A stretch of DNA of 37,951 bases from assembly GCA_041678685.1 (NCBI GenBank), contig JBAYNV010000005.1, forward strand, positions 1 to 37,951. Direction: 5' to 3'. The position numbers and the translations under genes were made by a program. This document shows, one piece after another, positions 8,578 to 16,746 of this stretch. Under the pieces are notes generated by a model. It was given only the letters and a program-made list of their open reading frames with translations. It searched no databases and was not told the origin of the DNA. Numbering within the stretch: position 1 is the stretch's first letter; each line of letters starts with the position of its first letter. The stretch comes from DUPQ01 sp041678685. Lineage in GTDB: Bacteria > Bacillota > Clostridia > DUPQ01.

Positions 8578-9704
8578 TATACTATCGCCCCTTTATTTAT
8601 AAGAATAAGATAAGACTCCTGGCCTGTAAGTCTTATATCCTGCCGTATTATTACTTCCTTATCAAGTATGACATGCTCAAGGATGGCGTTTTCACGTACT
8701 TCGGAGTTTTGCATAATGATAGAGTCTTTCACATATGCTCCTTTCTCTATCTTCACACCTCTGAATATTATACTGTTTTCCACCGTTCCGTTTATTATAC
8801 ATCCATCAGCAATGAGTGAATTTTTCACTGCTGCAGACTCCTGATATTTAGTAGGAGCTTCATCCTTGACCTTGGTATATATCAGTCCGGGTTCAAAAAA
8901 TAGTTTTCCGAATATATCCTGGTTAAGTATCATCATGTTTGCCTGATAGTATGTTTTTATCGAATCTATTCTGGCAACGAATCCGTCGCAGTTATAACCC
9001 ATCATCCTCATATGCTGCAGCCTTCTTGAGAAGATCTCGCTAAGGGTTCCTTTTTCCCCTATTGCGAGCCCGTCACGTATGAGATAAAGCAGAAATTCCT
9101 TGTTTATTATATATATGTTCAAAGATATGCTCGTGCTGTCATTTGTGGAGGAATATCCTTTGATTTCCGTTATCCTGCCTTCATCATCTGTCTTAAGGAA
9201 ATATCTGTTTTTGAGACCGCTGCTTTCACTCATTGGTTCCAGATTTTTATACAATATCGTTACTACAGCGTTTCTTTCAACATGCTGGTTGAATGCTTCA
9301 TTGAAATTCAGGTTACATATAAGATGGCTTTTTGAAAGCACAACATATTTCTGCGGTGATTTTTCCAGAAAGTCCAATGCTCCGGAAAGATCCGAAAGAT
9401 CACCAAGTGTGTTACTGTTCATCGCATCTTTTGAAGAAAAAGGAGGTATAAGAAGCAACCCGCCTATCTTTCTGTTCAGATCCCACTCTTTTCCTGATCC
9501 GAGATGGTCCATCAGAGATTTATAATTTCTCTGTGTTATTATCCCTATATTAGTGATACCTGAATTGACCATGCTTGACATGATGAAATCAATGACCCTA
9601 TATCTTGATGCTATGGGTACGGCAGCAACTGATCTCATTGTTGTAAGAGCACCTAAACCATCTTCATTACCTTCCGCAAATATGATACCTAATACATCTT
9701 TCAT
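8577..9704 (-). CDS. glgD: GlgD, second subunit of ADP-glucose pyrophosphorylase
   Basis: A 375-residue GlgC paralogue of the Firmicute type. Known GlgD proteins are poorly active alone and modulate GlgC in a hetero-oligomer. The N-terminus is MKDVLGIIFAEGNEDGLGALT, in which the catalytic pyrophosphorylase loop GGxGxRL is replaced by AEGNEDGL, as expected for GlgD. SRYRVIDFIMSSMVNSGI and GSGKEWDLNRK follow. The C-terminal third is a left-handed beta-helix of I/V-rich hexapeptide repeats. It starts 8 bases after glgC with an AGGTGAT ribosome site and overlaps glgA by one base. Confidence 0.95.
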   Translation of the reverse strand: MKDVLGIIFAEGNEDGLGALTTMRSVAAVPIASRYRVIDFIMSSMVNSGITNIGIITQRNYKSLMDHLGSGKEWDLNRKIGGLLLIPPFSSKDAMNSNTLGDLSDLSGALDFLEKSPQKYVVLSKSHLICNLNFNEAFNQHVERNAVVTILYKNLEPMSESSGLKNRYFLKTDDEGRITEIKGYSSTNDSTSISLNIYIINKEFLLYLIRDGLAIGEKGTLSEIFSRRLQHMRMMGYNCDGFVARIDSIKTYYQANMMILNQDIFGKLFFEPGLIYTKVKDEAPTKYQESAAVKNSLIADGCIINGTVENSIIFRGVKIEKGAYVKDSIIMQNSEVRENAILEHVILDKEVIIRQDIRLTGQESYLILINKGAIV

Positions 9705-9712
9705 ATCATCAC

Positions 9713-10915
9713 CTACTCTACCATTACGTTCTTGGCTATCTTGGTGCCTTTGCCGATAACCAGATCCGGACCGATCAGTACGATCCCGTCAGAACATATT
9801 TTTGACGGTTCCTGTCCGCTGATATTTTCTGCAACACCTATTTCGCATCTTTCGCTGATGACTGTTCTTTCACCTATCATCGCTTTCTTTATGGTACATC
9901 CTTCTTCTACTACCACTCCCGGGAATAGTACGGAATTTTCAATGACTGCATTTTTGCCGATCTTTACTCCACTGGAGATTATACTGTTTTTGACTTTGCC
10001 ATATATTACGCTTCCTTCAGTAACAAGGCTGTCTTTTATAACTGCACCGTCAGCAACATAATGAGGAGGCTGTATCGCATTTTTTGAATATATCTTCCAC
10101 CCTTTATCAAACATGTTCATGGCAGGCTTCTTGTATAAAAGCTCCATGTTGGCTTCCCATAAACTCTGAATAGTACCTACATCCTTCCAATATCCTTTAA
10201 ATTTATACGCAAAAATACGCAGATCTTCACTTAGCATCGTTGGAATCACATTTTTTCCAAAGTCATTCGATGATGCAGTATCCATTTCATCTTTAATAAG
10301 GTAATTTTTCAGGACCGTCCACTTGAATATATATACACCCATCGAAGCCATATTGCTTACGGGCGTCAATGGTTTTTCGTAAAATTTCACTATACGCATA
10401 TTCTGGTCTGTTTCCATGATGCCGAATCTGCTTGCCTGCTCCCAAGGTACATCTATGCATGAAATAGTCGCATCAGCATTATTCTTGATATGAAAATCCA
10501 GCATTTTGGAATAATTCATCTTGTATATGTGGTCGCCGGACAGTATAAGGATATGGTCCGGATTATACATCTGTATGAAATTCATGTTCTGGTATATGGC
10601 ATTTGCAGTACCTTTATACCATTCACCGCTTTCTGATTTCATATATGGAGGAAGCAGATATACTCCTCCAAAACTCCTGTCAAGATCCCAGGGCTGTCCG
10701 CTGCCTATATATGAGTTCAACTCCAGTGGCTGGTACTGCGTCAGTACGCCTACAGTATCTATATTGGAATTAGTGCAGTTGCTTAAAGGGAAATCGATGA
10801 TCCTGTATTTCCCACCGAAATTTACAGCAGGTTTAGCGACTTTTTTCGTAAGTACACCCAATCTGCTGCCTTGCCCGCCTGCCAGTATCAGAGCTATGCA
10901 TTCCTTCTTTTGCAT
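9713..10915 (-). CDS. glgC: Glucose-1-phosphate adenylyltransferase, catalytic subunit
   Basis: Makes ADP-glucose from ATP and glucose 1-phosphate, the committed step of glycogen synthesis. The 400-residue protein has the intact loop LILAGGQGSRLGVLTKKVAKPAV, then GGKYRIIDFPLSNC, SGDHIYKMNY, and the C-terminal beta-helix of hexapeptide repeats. In contrast to GlgD the catalytic residues are complete. The ATG at 10915 has AGGAGG directly upstream; the glgB stop codon is part of that ribosome site (TAGGAGG), so the two genes are coupled. Confidence 0.97.
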   Translation of the reverse strand: MQKKECIALILAGGQGSRLGVLTKKVAKPAVNFGGKYRIIDFPLSNCTNSNIDTVGVLTQYQPLELNSYIGSGQPWDLDRSFGGVYLLPPYMKSESGEWYKGTANAIYQNMNFIQMYNPDHILILSGDHIYKMNYSKMLDFHIKNNADATISCIDVPWEQASRFGIMETDQNMRIVKFYEKPLTPVSNMASMGVYIFKWTVLKNYLIKDEMDTASSNDFGKNVIPTMLSEDLRIFAYKFKGYWKDVGTIQSLWEANMELLYKKPAMNMFDKGWKIYSKNAIQPPHYVADGAVIKDSLVTEGSVIYGKVKNSIISSGVKIGKNAVIENSVLFPGVVVEEGCTIKKAMIGERTVISERCEIGVAENISGQEPSKICSDGIVLIGPDLVIGKGTKIAKNVMVE

Positions 10916-10917
10916 AT

Positions 10918-12795
10918 TTACCTCCTATTGATCTTTTTCAGATATTGCGCGCTTAAAGGATGTATATCCAGGCAAATACTCTTCGCCAGACCATCCCAAT
11001 GTATGTCATCAGCCATTACAGTTATATCTGTTTCGGTTCCATATCCACCATACTTCACATCAGATGAATCCATTATTACCTTGTATTCGCCTGAAGACGG
11101 AACACCTATCCTATAACCTTTTCTCTCTATAGGAGTGAAACTTATCACTATGATGACCGCATTTTTCATATTCTTGTCCCTGCGCATGTATGAGATCACG
11201 CTGTCATCCCGTGCGTTCGGGTTTATCCACTGGAACCCGTTCCAGTCCCTTTCATCTTCATAAAAAGCTTTATGTGATCTGTATATCAGATTCAGATCCC
11301 TGACATATTGCCTGAGTTTTCTGTGGATCTCATAATCCAGAAGCATCCAGTCAAGCTGTCCCTGATATCTCCATTCAACGAACTGCCCGAATTCACCTCC
11401 CATGAACATGAGCTTTTTGCCCGGGTGCGAATAAAAGAAAGCATAGTAAGCACGCAGGTTGGCAAATTTATCTTCATACGGGCCTGGCATCTTATCCAGA
11501 AGAGATTTCTTTCCATGCACCACTTCATCATGTGAAAGAGGGAGTATATAGTTTTCTGAAAATGCGTAACACATAGGAAATGTGATCTTGTTGTGATCAT
11601 ATTTCCTGAATAAGGGATCCTTCTCCATATAACTTAAAGTATCATTCATCCATCCCATATTCCACTTGAAATTGAATCCCAATCCACCTTCATATACAGG
11701 AGCAGTCACATTCGGCCATGCGGTGGATTCCTCGGCTACCAATAAAGTATTGGGGAAATCCCTGAAAAGGTTGATAGACAGCGTTCTTAGGAATTCCACA
11801 GCTTCTAGATTTTCCCGCCCGCCATATTTATTGGGTATCCATTCGTCTTTATGTCTGTCATAATCACGGTATATCATGGATGATACCGCATCGACTCTCA
11901 GCCCGTCTGCATGAAATTCATTCATCCAGTAATACGCGCTTGACAGAAGGAAACTGCGTACCTCACCTTTTCCAAAATCAAATACCAGTGTACCCCAACC
12001 CTTGTGTTCGCCTATCCTTGGATCCGCATACTCAAAAAGACATGATCCGTCGAATCTGGCTAATCCATGCAGGTCTTTTGGAAAATGTGCCGGGACCCAA
12101 TCGATCAGAACGCCTATATCCTCCTGATGGCACAGATCTATAAAATACTTCAACTGTTTTGGTGAACCGAATCTGCTGCTTGCGGAAAAATATCCAAGGC
12201 ACTGATATCCCCATGACATATCAAATGGATATTCCGTTACAGGCATCAGCTCTATATGCGTATATCCCATTTCTTTAACATAAGGGATAAGCTGTTTTGC
12301 ATACTCTTCGTAGGTAAGATAAGAGTTATTCTCACCGCGTTTCCATGATCCTAAATGTACCTCATATATACTGATCGGTTTGTCGTATGGAGCTGTATCG
12401 CGCCTTTTTTCCATCCACTGGTTATCATACCAGATATAATCATCCACTTTCACGCATACAGAAGCGGTACCGGGCGTATGTTCAGAATAGAATGCGTATG
12501 GATCTGATTTATACACTTCATTTTTATTCTTAGAAACGATACGGAATTTATACTTATCCCATTCTTTTACGCTGTCAATGAAGATATCGAATATACCATC
12601 ATCATTTTTCTCCATGTTATGTGCGAACGTATTCCAACCATTGAAATCGCCGACTACGGAAATATACTCGGCTTCAGGCGCATAAACCGTAAACTCACAC
12701 CCATTGTCAGTAAGGTGTGCTCCGAACATTCTATAAGCCTGGCATTCGGTACCTTCACGGAATAAATACATATCCAAGTCAGAAAACTTCTTCAT
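10918..12795 (-). CDS. glgB: 1,4-alpha-glucan branching enzyme
   Basis: Introduces alpha-1,6 branches into glycogen. It has an N-terminal CBM48-like domain (about 20-110), a GH13 barrel and a C-terminal beta domain. Catalytic residues on this numbering are D302 (GLRVDAVSSM), E355 (LVAEESTAW) and D423 (LSHDEVVHGKKSLL). The 625-residue length is normal. Start: the frame opens at an ATG at 12810, but GAGG at 12801-12804 is 5 bases from the ATG at 12795 and nothing comparable precedes 12810, so 12795 is chosen. It is the first gene of the glycogen operon, after a hairpin that separates it from the 12.9 kb gene. Confidence 0.96.
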   Translation of the reverse strand: MKKFSDLDMYLFREGTECQAYRMFGAHLTDNGCEFTVYAPEAEYISVVGDFNGWNTFAHNMEKNDDGIFDIFIDSVKEWDKYKFRIVSKNKNEVYKSDPYAFYSEHTPGTASVCVKVDDYIWYDNQWMEKRRDTAPYDKPISIYEVHLGSWKRGENNSYLTYEEYAKQLIPYVKEMGYTHIELMPVTEYPFDMSWGYQCLGYFSASSRFGSPKQLKYFIDLCHQEDIGVLIDWVPAHFPKDLHGLARFDGSCLFEYADPRIGEHKGWGTLVFDFGKGEVRSFLLSSAYYWMNEFHADGLRVDAVSSMIYRDYDRHKDEWIPNKYGGRENLEAVEFLRTLSINLFRDFPNTLLVAEESTAWPNVTAPVYEGGLGFNFKWNMGWMNDTLSYMEKDPLFRKYDHNKITFPMCYAFSENYILPLSHDEVVHGKKSLLDKMPGPYEDKFANLRAYYAFFYSHPGKKLMFMGGEFGQFVEWRYQGQLDWMLLDYEIHRKLRQYVRDLNLIYRSHKAFYEDERDWNGFQWINPNARDDSVISYMRRDKNMKNAVIIVISFTPIERKGYRIGVPSSGEYKVIMDSSDVKYGGYGTETDITVMADDIHWDGLAKSICLDIHPLSAQYLKKINRR

Positions 12796-12812
12796 TGCAA
12801 CCTCATGCATTC

Positions 12813-12820
12813 ATTTTAGC
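12813..12820 (-). promoter_or_regulatory. Possible extended -10 promoter of the glycogen operon
   Basis: Minus strand TGCTAAAAT fits an extended -10 element; no acceptable -35 lies 17 bases upstream. It would give a leader of only about 11 bases before glgB. The location, between a terminator-like hairpin and the first glg gene, is right, but the evidence is thin. Confidence 0.3.
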
Positions 12821-12825
12821 ATATA

Positions 12826-12858
12826 AAAAAGAATAATACATAACATATTATTCTCTTT
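12826..12858 (-). terminator. Terminator-like hairpin upstream of glgB
   Basis: Stem GAATAATA / TATTATTC (12831-12838 and 12846-12853) with a 7-base loop, followed on the minus strand by six T residues. The stem is almost all A-T, so it is weak. It would end transcription of the 20.4-12.9 kb operon before the glycogen operon begins. Confidence 0.5.
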
Positions 12859-12887
12859 GATGTGTAGTTATTTGTACAGGCAGGTAT

Positions 12888-13175
12888 TTAAATCCGGAAA
12901 AACAATATAAGCTGCAATACGCCTGCAATGATACCGATCAGGATACCTGCTATTATGATTATCAGTAATGCCTTAAATATACCTTTGGAATACTTTTCTC
13001 TGTTGGATCTTATCAGGTATAGAATCGAGCCAAGCATCAATGACATGCTTACAGGGCTCGCAGCAGGTATGAATACCTGAAAAGCAAGGTATAATATGCT
13101 GAAAACCATGCCGGCAACGGCAAATATTATGGTCAGTATGAATACCGCTTTCAGTCTTTTTTCTTTATCATCCAT
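12888..13175 (-). CDS. Small three-helix membrane protein, unknown function
   Basis: A 95-residue, strongly hydrophobic protein with predicted helices at about 10-35, 37-54 and 67-93, a charged N-terminus (MDDKEKR) and a polar loop RSNREKYSKG between helices 2 and 3. I recognise no family. The ATG shares a base with the stop of the preceding epimerase-like gene (TAATG), so it belongs to that operon as its last gene. It could be an accessory membrane component, but nothing in the sequence shows a transport role. Confidence 0.75.
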   Translation of the reverse strand: MDDKEKRLKAVFILTIIFAVAGMVFSILYLAFQVFIPAASPVSMSLMLGSILYLIRSNREKYSKGIFKALLIIIIAGILIGIIAGVLQLILFFRI

Positions 13176-14044
13176 TATCCGTTGACAAGTCTTTTCAGGT
13201 TGTTGTATCCGTATTCAATAGCCGTAAAATTATCTTCCATACCTTCAAATTCTATTGATAAAACACCTGTATAGTTATATGTTTTCAATACATTTATACA
13301 TTCTCTCAGAGGGACATCACCATGCCCTATTATTGATCCCCTAAGATAATTTCCGCCTTTTGATATGAACCATCCGTTTCCCGGATTCATTGCGGACCCT
13401 TCTTTAAAATGGAAATCCTTTGCATGTACATGAAAAGCAAATGGAGCAAGTTCCGATACGCCTTCTACAGGGTCTTCATCAACACAGAGGAAATTACCGA
13501 AATCTATCAGACAACCGAAATTATCATCATCCACGGCATTATATATTTTAATGACATCGCTGCTGTGCTGGCAGTATTTCCCATGATTCTCCGTCATCGT
13601 TCTTATTCCGGCACCTTTTGCATAGGTAGTCAGTATTTTACAGCCTTTTGCGATCCTGTCAAGATAATGATCGAGAGTACGTGCCTTCGGATCGCCTGCG
13701 CAGAATCCGAATGATGTGTCATGCCGCATTTTATCCACTCCGAGTATTGCGGCTATATCGATCTCTTTTTTGATCCTGTCTGTTTCTTTTACCAGATCCC
13801 AGTCAGAACCCTTTATCAGATCCGCTCCTGTCGAGAAGTTCGCGATCATCAGACCGGCGTCTTCGCAGGCTTTTTTTATATCCTTTGCAAGCGCCACACG
13901 CTTTTCATATGTATCCCCTGGTATACCCGAAAATTCTATTGCTTCAAATCCAAATTCCTTCGTCTTTTTTATGATACCGAATGAATCTATTTCTCCTCTT
14001 CTCGAAAGTCTTTCATACGAATATGAACTTATACCTATCTGCAT
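13175..14044 (-). CDS. TIM-barrel sugar phosphate isomerase/epimerase-like protein (first of two)
   Basis: A 289-residue AP-endonuclease-2-like barrel. The ligand set expected of metal-dependent members is complete: E152 (TMTENHGKY), D181 (LIDFGNF), H207 (HVHAKDFHF) and E265 (LSIEFEG). The HVHAKDFHF block and the glycine-rich GHGDVPL loop are typical of IolE/IolI-like and keto-sugar-processing members. Start ATG 14044 with AGGAGG 6 bases upstream; the gap to the preceding epimerase-like gene is 9 bases. It differs enough from that neighbour (about 272 residues, different N-terminus) that the two probably catalyse separate steps or form a hetero-complex. Exact reaction unknown. Confidence 0.85.
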   Translation of the reverse strand: MQIGISSYSYERLSRRGEIDSFGIIKKTKEFGFEAIEFSGIPGDTYEKRVALAKDIKKACEDAGLMIANFSTGADLIKGSDWDLVKETDRIKKEIDIAAILGVDKMRHDTSFGFCAGDPKARTLDHYLDRIAKGCKILTTYAKGAGIRTMTENHGKYCQHSSDVIKIYNAVDDDNFGCLIDFGNFLCVDEDPVEGVSELAPFAFHVHAKDFHFKEGSAMNPGNGWFISKGGNYLRGSIIGHGDVPLRECINVLKTYNYTGVLSIEFEGMEDNFTAIEYGYNNLKRLVNG

Positions 14045-14053
14045 GTTTTCCTC

Positions 14054-14872
14054 CTATATCAATCTTCTTAAAAATTTTACAGCGTTTTCTATGTCTTTTA
14101 CGGGATCATCTCCTACTTCCCTTTCTATCGTCAGAAATCCTTTATACCCTGCCTTTTCTAATGCGGCGAGATATGTCGGAAAAATGACATCGCCTTCACC
14201 TAACGGAAGCTCCAGCCATTTTTTCTTTCCGACAAGATCGCTGTATCTGGGATCATTCTTATGTTTCCCTATCATGATACCGTCTTTTGCATGGGTGTGG
14301 ACGATATAAGGAGCAAGGTTTTTTACTGCAAGCCTTGCATCATCATCAACGCACATAGTCAGGTTGGCAGGATCGAAATTGACTGCTATCCCTGTACAAT
14401 CCAGATCATCGATAAGGGATCTGAGTATATGCGATTTTTCAGGTCCTGTCTCGATCGCGAATTTGACACCCTTTAAGTCTGCATATCTTCCGAGATCATA
14501 ACATGCGTCATGTATTATCTTGTATTTGTCTTCCTGCCTGTTTTCGGGAACAGTCCCAATATGAGTGGTCACTATCGAAGTACCCATATCCACTGCAAGA
14601 TCCACGATCATTTTTGATCTTCTGATCCTGTCGGTATTCGTTTCAGGATCATCAAAAGCACCGATATCACCGCAGAGTGCTGAAAGGACAAGGCCTGTGT
14701 CTTTAATATATCTGACAAGGCTTTTTCTTTCCTCCTGAGCAAGATCAGGTGTCAACTCACCGTTTCTTGCATATATCTGAACACCGTCTGCACCAAGTGA
14801 TGCGGCTTTTTGAAGCGCCTCCTTTAGCGGTAACCTGAAAGACTCAGTAATGACTCCTATCTTAAAACTCAT
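14054..14872 (-). CDS. TIM-barrel sugar phosphate isomerase/epimerase-like protein (second of two)
   Basis: A 272-residue barrel beginning KIGVITESFRLPLKEALQKAASLGADGVQIY. Likely metal ligands are E141 (AIETGPE), D167 (VNFDPAN), H194 (VHTHAKDG) and E250 (LTIEREVG). The TxAKDG and PLGEGDV blocks match inosose dehydratase/xylose-isomerase-like proteins often annotated only as sugar phosphate isomerase/epimerase. Start ATG 14872 with GGGAGG upstream. It follows the UroD-like gene by 22 bases and precedes the other barrel by 9. A substrate cannot be named; free sugar, keto-sugar or inositol derivatives are all possible. Confidence 0.85.
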   Translation of the reverse strand: MSFKIGVITESFRLPLKEALQKAASLGADGVQIYARNGELTPDLAQEERKSLVRYIKDTGLVLSALCGDIGAFDDPETNTDRIRRSKMIVDLAVDMGTSIVTTHIGTVPENRQEDKYKIIHDACYDLGRYADLKGVKFAIETGPEKSHILRSLIDDLDCTGIAVNFDPANLTMCVDDDARLAVKNLAPYIVHTHAKDGIMIGKHKNDPRYSDLVGKKKWLELPLGEGDVIFPTYLAALEKAGYKGFLTIEREVGDDPVKDIENAVKFLRRLI

Positions 14873-14894
14873 TCATGACCTCCCTAAATATCTT

Positions 14895-15953
14895 TTATTT
14901 AACTCCGGCACACTCAGCTATCCTGATAGCTTCATTTGCTTCTTTATTATCAGCTACATTCATGGAAATGAATAAACCTTTCGTAGATACCAGGCTATTC
15001 ATCAGTTTTTCCAGCGAACTGAAAGGCACCCCGAAAAGTACAAGTCCCTTGCCGGCCTTAAGTATCCTGTTATACATATCATAATAACATTCATTATCAA
15101 GCGTTTCTTTCCCGGTACCCGCTGTCCACTGGATGGCATTCAACCTTGGAATAGATAGTATATGATCAAGATGAGGTACTTCACCGGGACCGTCAAGATG
15201 ATAGATAGCATGATCCAGAAACTCAGTCTGCGCTACCAGATGAGGCCGAACGAATTCACAAAACATATCCGGTGAGATCATAGCGCAGAAATCGCACTGA
15301 AGAGGATAATATCTGTCCTTGCACCATATCGGCATCCAGCTCGTCATACCTTCCTGATATCTGCTTGTGATGCTGTAAAGCCTGTTATATACATCCTTCC
15401 AGATGATTTCGACTTTATTATGAAGTGCTTTAACTTCATCGGCATAATCATACAGATCATACAGGAGCGTCTGCGCGCCTCTTAGTGATGACAGTATATC
15501 CAGGGAACCGCCTATATCCGAAATGGATGTCATGTACTTTCCATTTGATGCTTCACACAGCTTTTCAGTATATGTTTTAGTCATCTTCCACATATTTGAA
15601 TCCTCAAACAGCTTTATATCAGGCATACTGGCCCAGTCCTTTATTATCGGGTCTGTATCGAACCATACGGTCGATTCGGCAAGTACATAGTTTCCTCCTA
15701 TGCATGCCGCCATACATCCCGGTCCGTAATTCGTAAAAATACTTGGAAATCCTTCAGCATAATATTGGACATTGGTATATGACTCGACGGCTGCCCTGGT
15801 TCTTAGACCGATATCCGTCCATTTTTCCGGAGATATAACCTCTGCCATAATGGTATTTTTTCTTATGCGTTGTGTTATATACAGAACGCATCTTTCATAT
15901 GCATCGTTATCCCAGAATGCTCCATATCTTTTCTTGATTTGCTCACTAAGCAT
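14895..15953 (-). CDS. Uroporphyrinogen decarboxylase-like protein, not for haem
   Basis: A 352-residue URO-D superfamily barrel. Visible features: DIGGSLDILSSLRGAQTLLYDLYD (about 146-169), and YHLDGPGEVPHLDHILSIPRLNAIQW then TAGTG, the block of the UroD-like group related to MtaA/CmuA methyltransferases rather than true HemE. No other haem or corrinoid gene is near; its neighbours are sugar barrels and an aldolase-like protein. ATG 15953 has AGGAGAG upstream and lies one base after the preceding stop, so expression is tied to this operon. What it acts on is unknown. Methyl transfer and decarboxylation or cleavage of a sugar derivative are both conceivable. Confidence 0.8.
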   Translation of the reverse strand: MLSEQIKKRYGAFWDNDAYERCVLYITQRIRKNTIMAEVISPEKWTDIGLRTRAAVESYTNVQYYAEGFPSIFTNYGPGCMAACIGGNYVLAESTVWFDTDPIIKDWASMPDIKLFEDSNMWKMTKTYTEKLCEASNGKYMTSISDIGGSLDILSSLRGAQTLLYDLYDYADEVKALHNKVEIIWKDVYNRLYSITSRYQEGMTSWMPIWCKDRYYPLQCDFCAMISPDMFCEFVRPHLVAQTEFLDHAIYHLDGPGEVPHLDHILSIPRLNAIQWTAGTGKETLDNECYYDMYNRILKAGKGLVLFGVPFSSLEKLMNSLVSTKGLFISMNVADNKEANEAIRIAECAGVK

Positions 15954-15954
15954 A

Positions 15955-16731
15955 TTACTCTCCTATTATTTCTATTATTGCAGTAACGGCATTTTCGACT
16001 TCGACGAGCTTATTAGGGATCACCAGATAGAATTTACCATCTGTAGTACCTATCTGGCTGAATATCGAACTTGCTGATGCGTCTATCCCATAAATTTCCG
16101 AACCCGATCTCAACAGCCTGGGATCATTTGAAGACAGTCCCATGTCATCAAGGTATTCAGTAAGATCCCTTACCATGACCTCACCTATCGCGCCTGTGAG
16201 GTAAGTATAGATCGAAGAATCCGCTACTATAAGATCATAATCAGCTCCTATCAGTGAAAGAGAAAGAGCCGTCAGTCCTGCCGCTCCTATATCGTTTCCG
16301 CTGTCAAAAGAACAGTATATCACTTCAATGCTGGTCTTTTTTGCTTTCACATCCGGACGGATAAGGCTGACGAGCGACTCAGTTTCGCTCACTGTATATT
16401 CGCCGGCAAATCCGACGTGAAGATCAACAGCCTTTTTTGCAGCCAATGTGGGGATCATAATAGCAAGGATGAGAACAACCACTGCACCGGCAATAATGAA
16501 CGGCATGTTGTCAGACAACTTCATTTTCCCTTTGCGCTTCAGTTGTTCTTCTTCCGATACTATGATCTTTTTTATACCTAATATCCTGTCATAAGCGGCA
16601 TTCACTTCATCCACCTTCATGGACGGATCCAGTTTCGCTCTTCTTAGGATCATTTCATATGCATGCTCAAGGTCTTTTTTACTATAACTCTCGTTCAGTC
16701 CAAATAACTCAAGATCCTTTTTCTCAGCCAT
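15955..16731 (-). CDS. J-like domain, transmembrane helix and extracytoplasmic domain protein (copy 1)
   Basis: A 258-residue protein of three parts. Residues 6-52 resemble a short J-domain (LELFGLNESYSKKDLEHAYEMI, then VNAAYDRILG) but lack the HPD motif needed to stimulate DnaK. One transmembrane helix spans about 77-97. A C-terminal domain of about 158 residues should lie outside the cell and contains YDLIVADSS, LTEYLDDMGL, IYGIDASASS and FYLVIPN, which recall segments of extracellular solute-binding proteins although it is too short to be a whole one. It is clearly paralogous to the protein at 19671-20438. Start ATG 16731 with AAAGGAG upstream. No known function; a membrane sensor or anchor for the operon is a guess. 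Confidence 0.75.
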   Translation of the reverse strand: MAEKKDLELFGLNESYSKKDLEHAYEMILRRAKLDPSMKVDEVNAAYDRILGIKKIIVSEEEQLKRKGKMKLSDNMPFIIAGAVVVLILAIMIPTLAAKKAVDLHVGFAGEYTVSETESLVSLIRPDVKAKKTSIEVIYCSFDSGNDIGAAGLTALSLSLIGADYDLIVADSSIYTYLTGAIGEVMVRDLTEYLDDMGLSSNDPRLLRSGSEIYGIDASASSIFSQIGTTDGKFYLVIPNKLVEVENAVTAIIEIIGE

Positions 16732-16746
16732 TCATATCTCCTTTGA

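Noticed and set aside
13716..14309. Plus-strand open frame of 197 codons
   Set aside because: It lies antisense across the two epimerase-like genes, which have full family motifs and ribosome sites. Its translation has no recognisable domain.
14895..15953. HemE, the haem-pathway uroporphyrinogen decarboxylase
   Set aside because: The motifs fit the UroD-like branch, and no haem gene is nearby.
15955..16731. A true DnaJ-type co-chaperone
   Set aside because: The N-terminal region is J-like in pattern, but the HPD tripeptide is missing, so it is described only as J-like.
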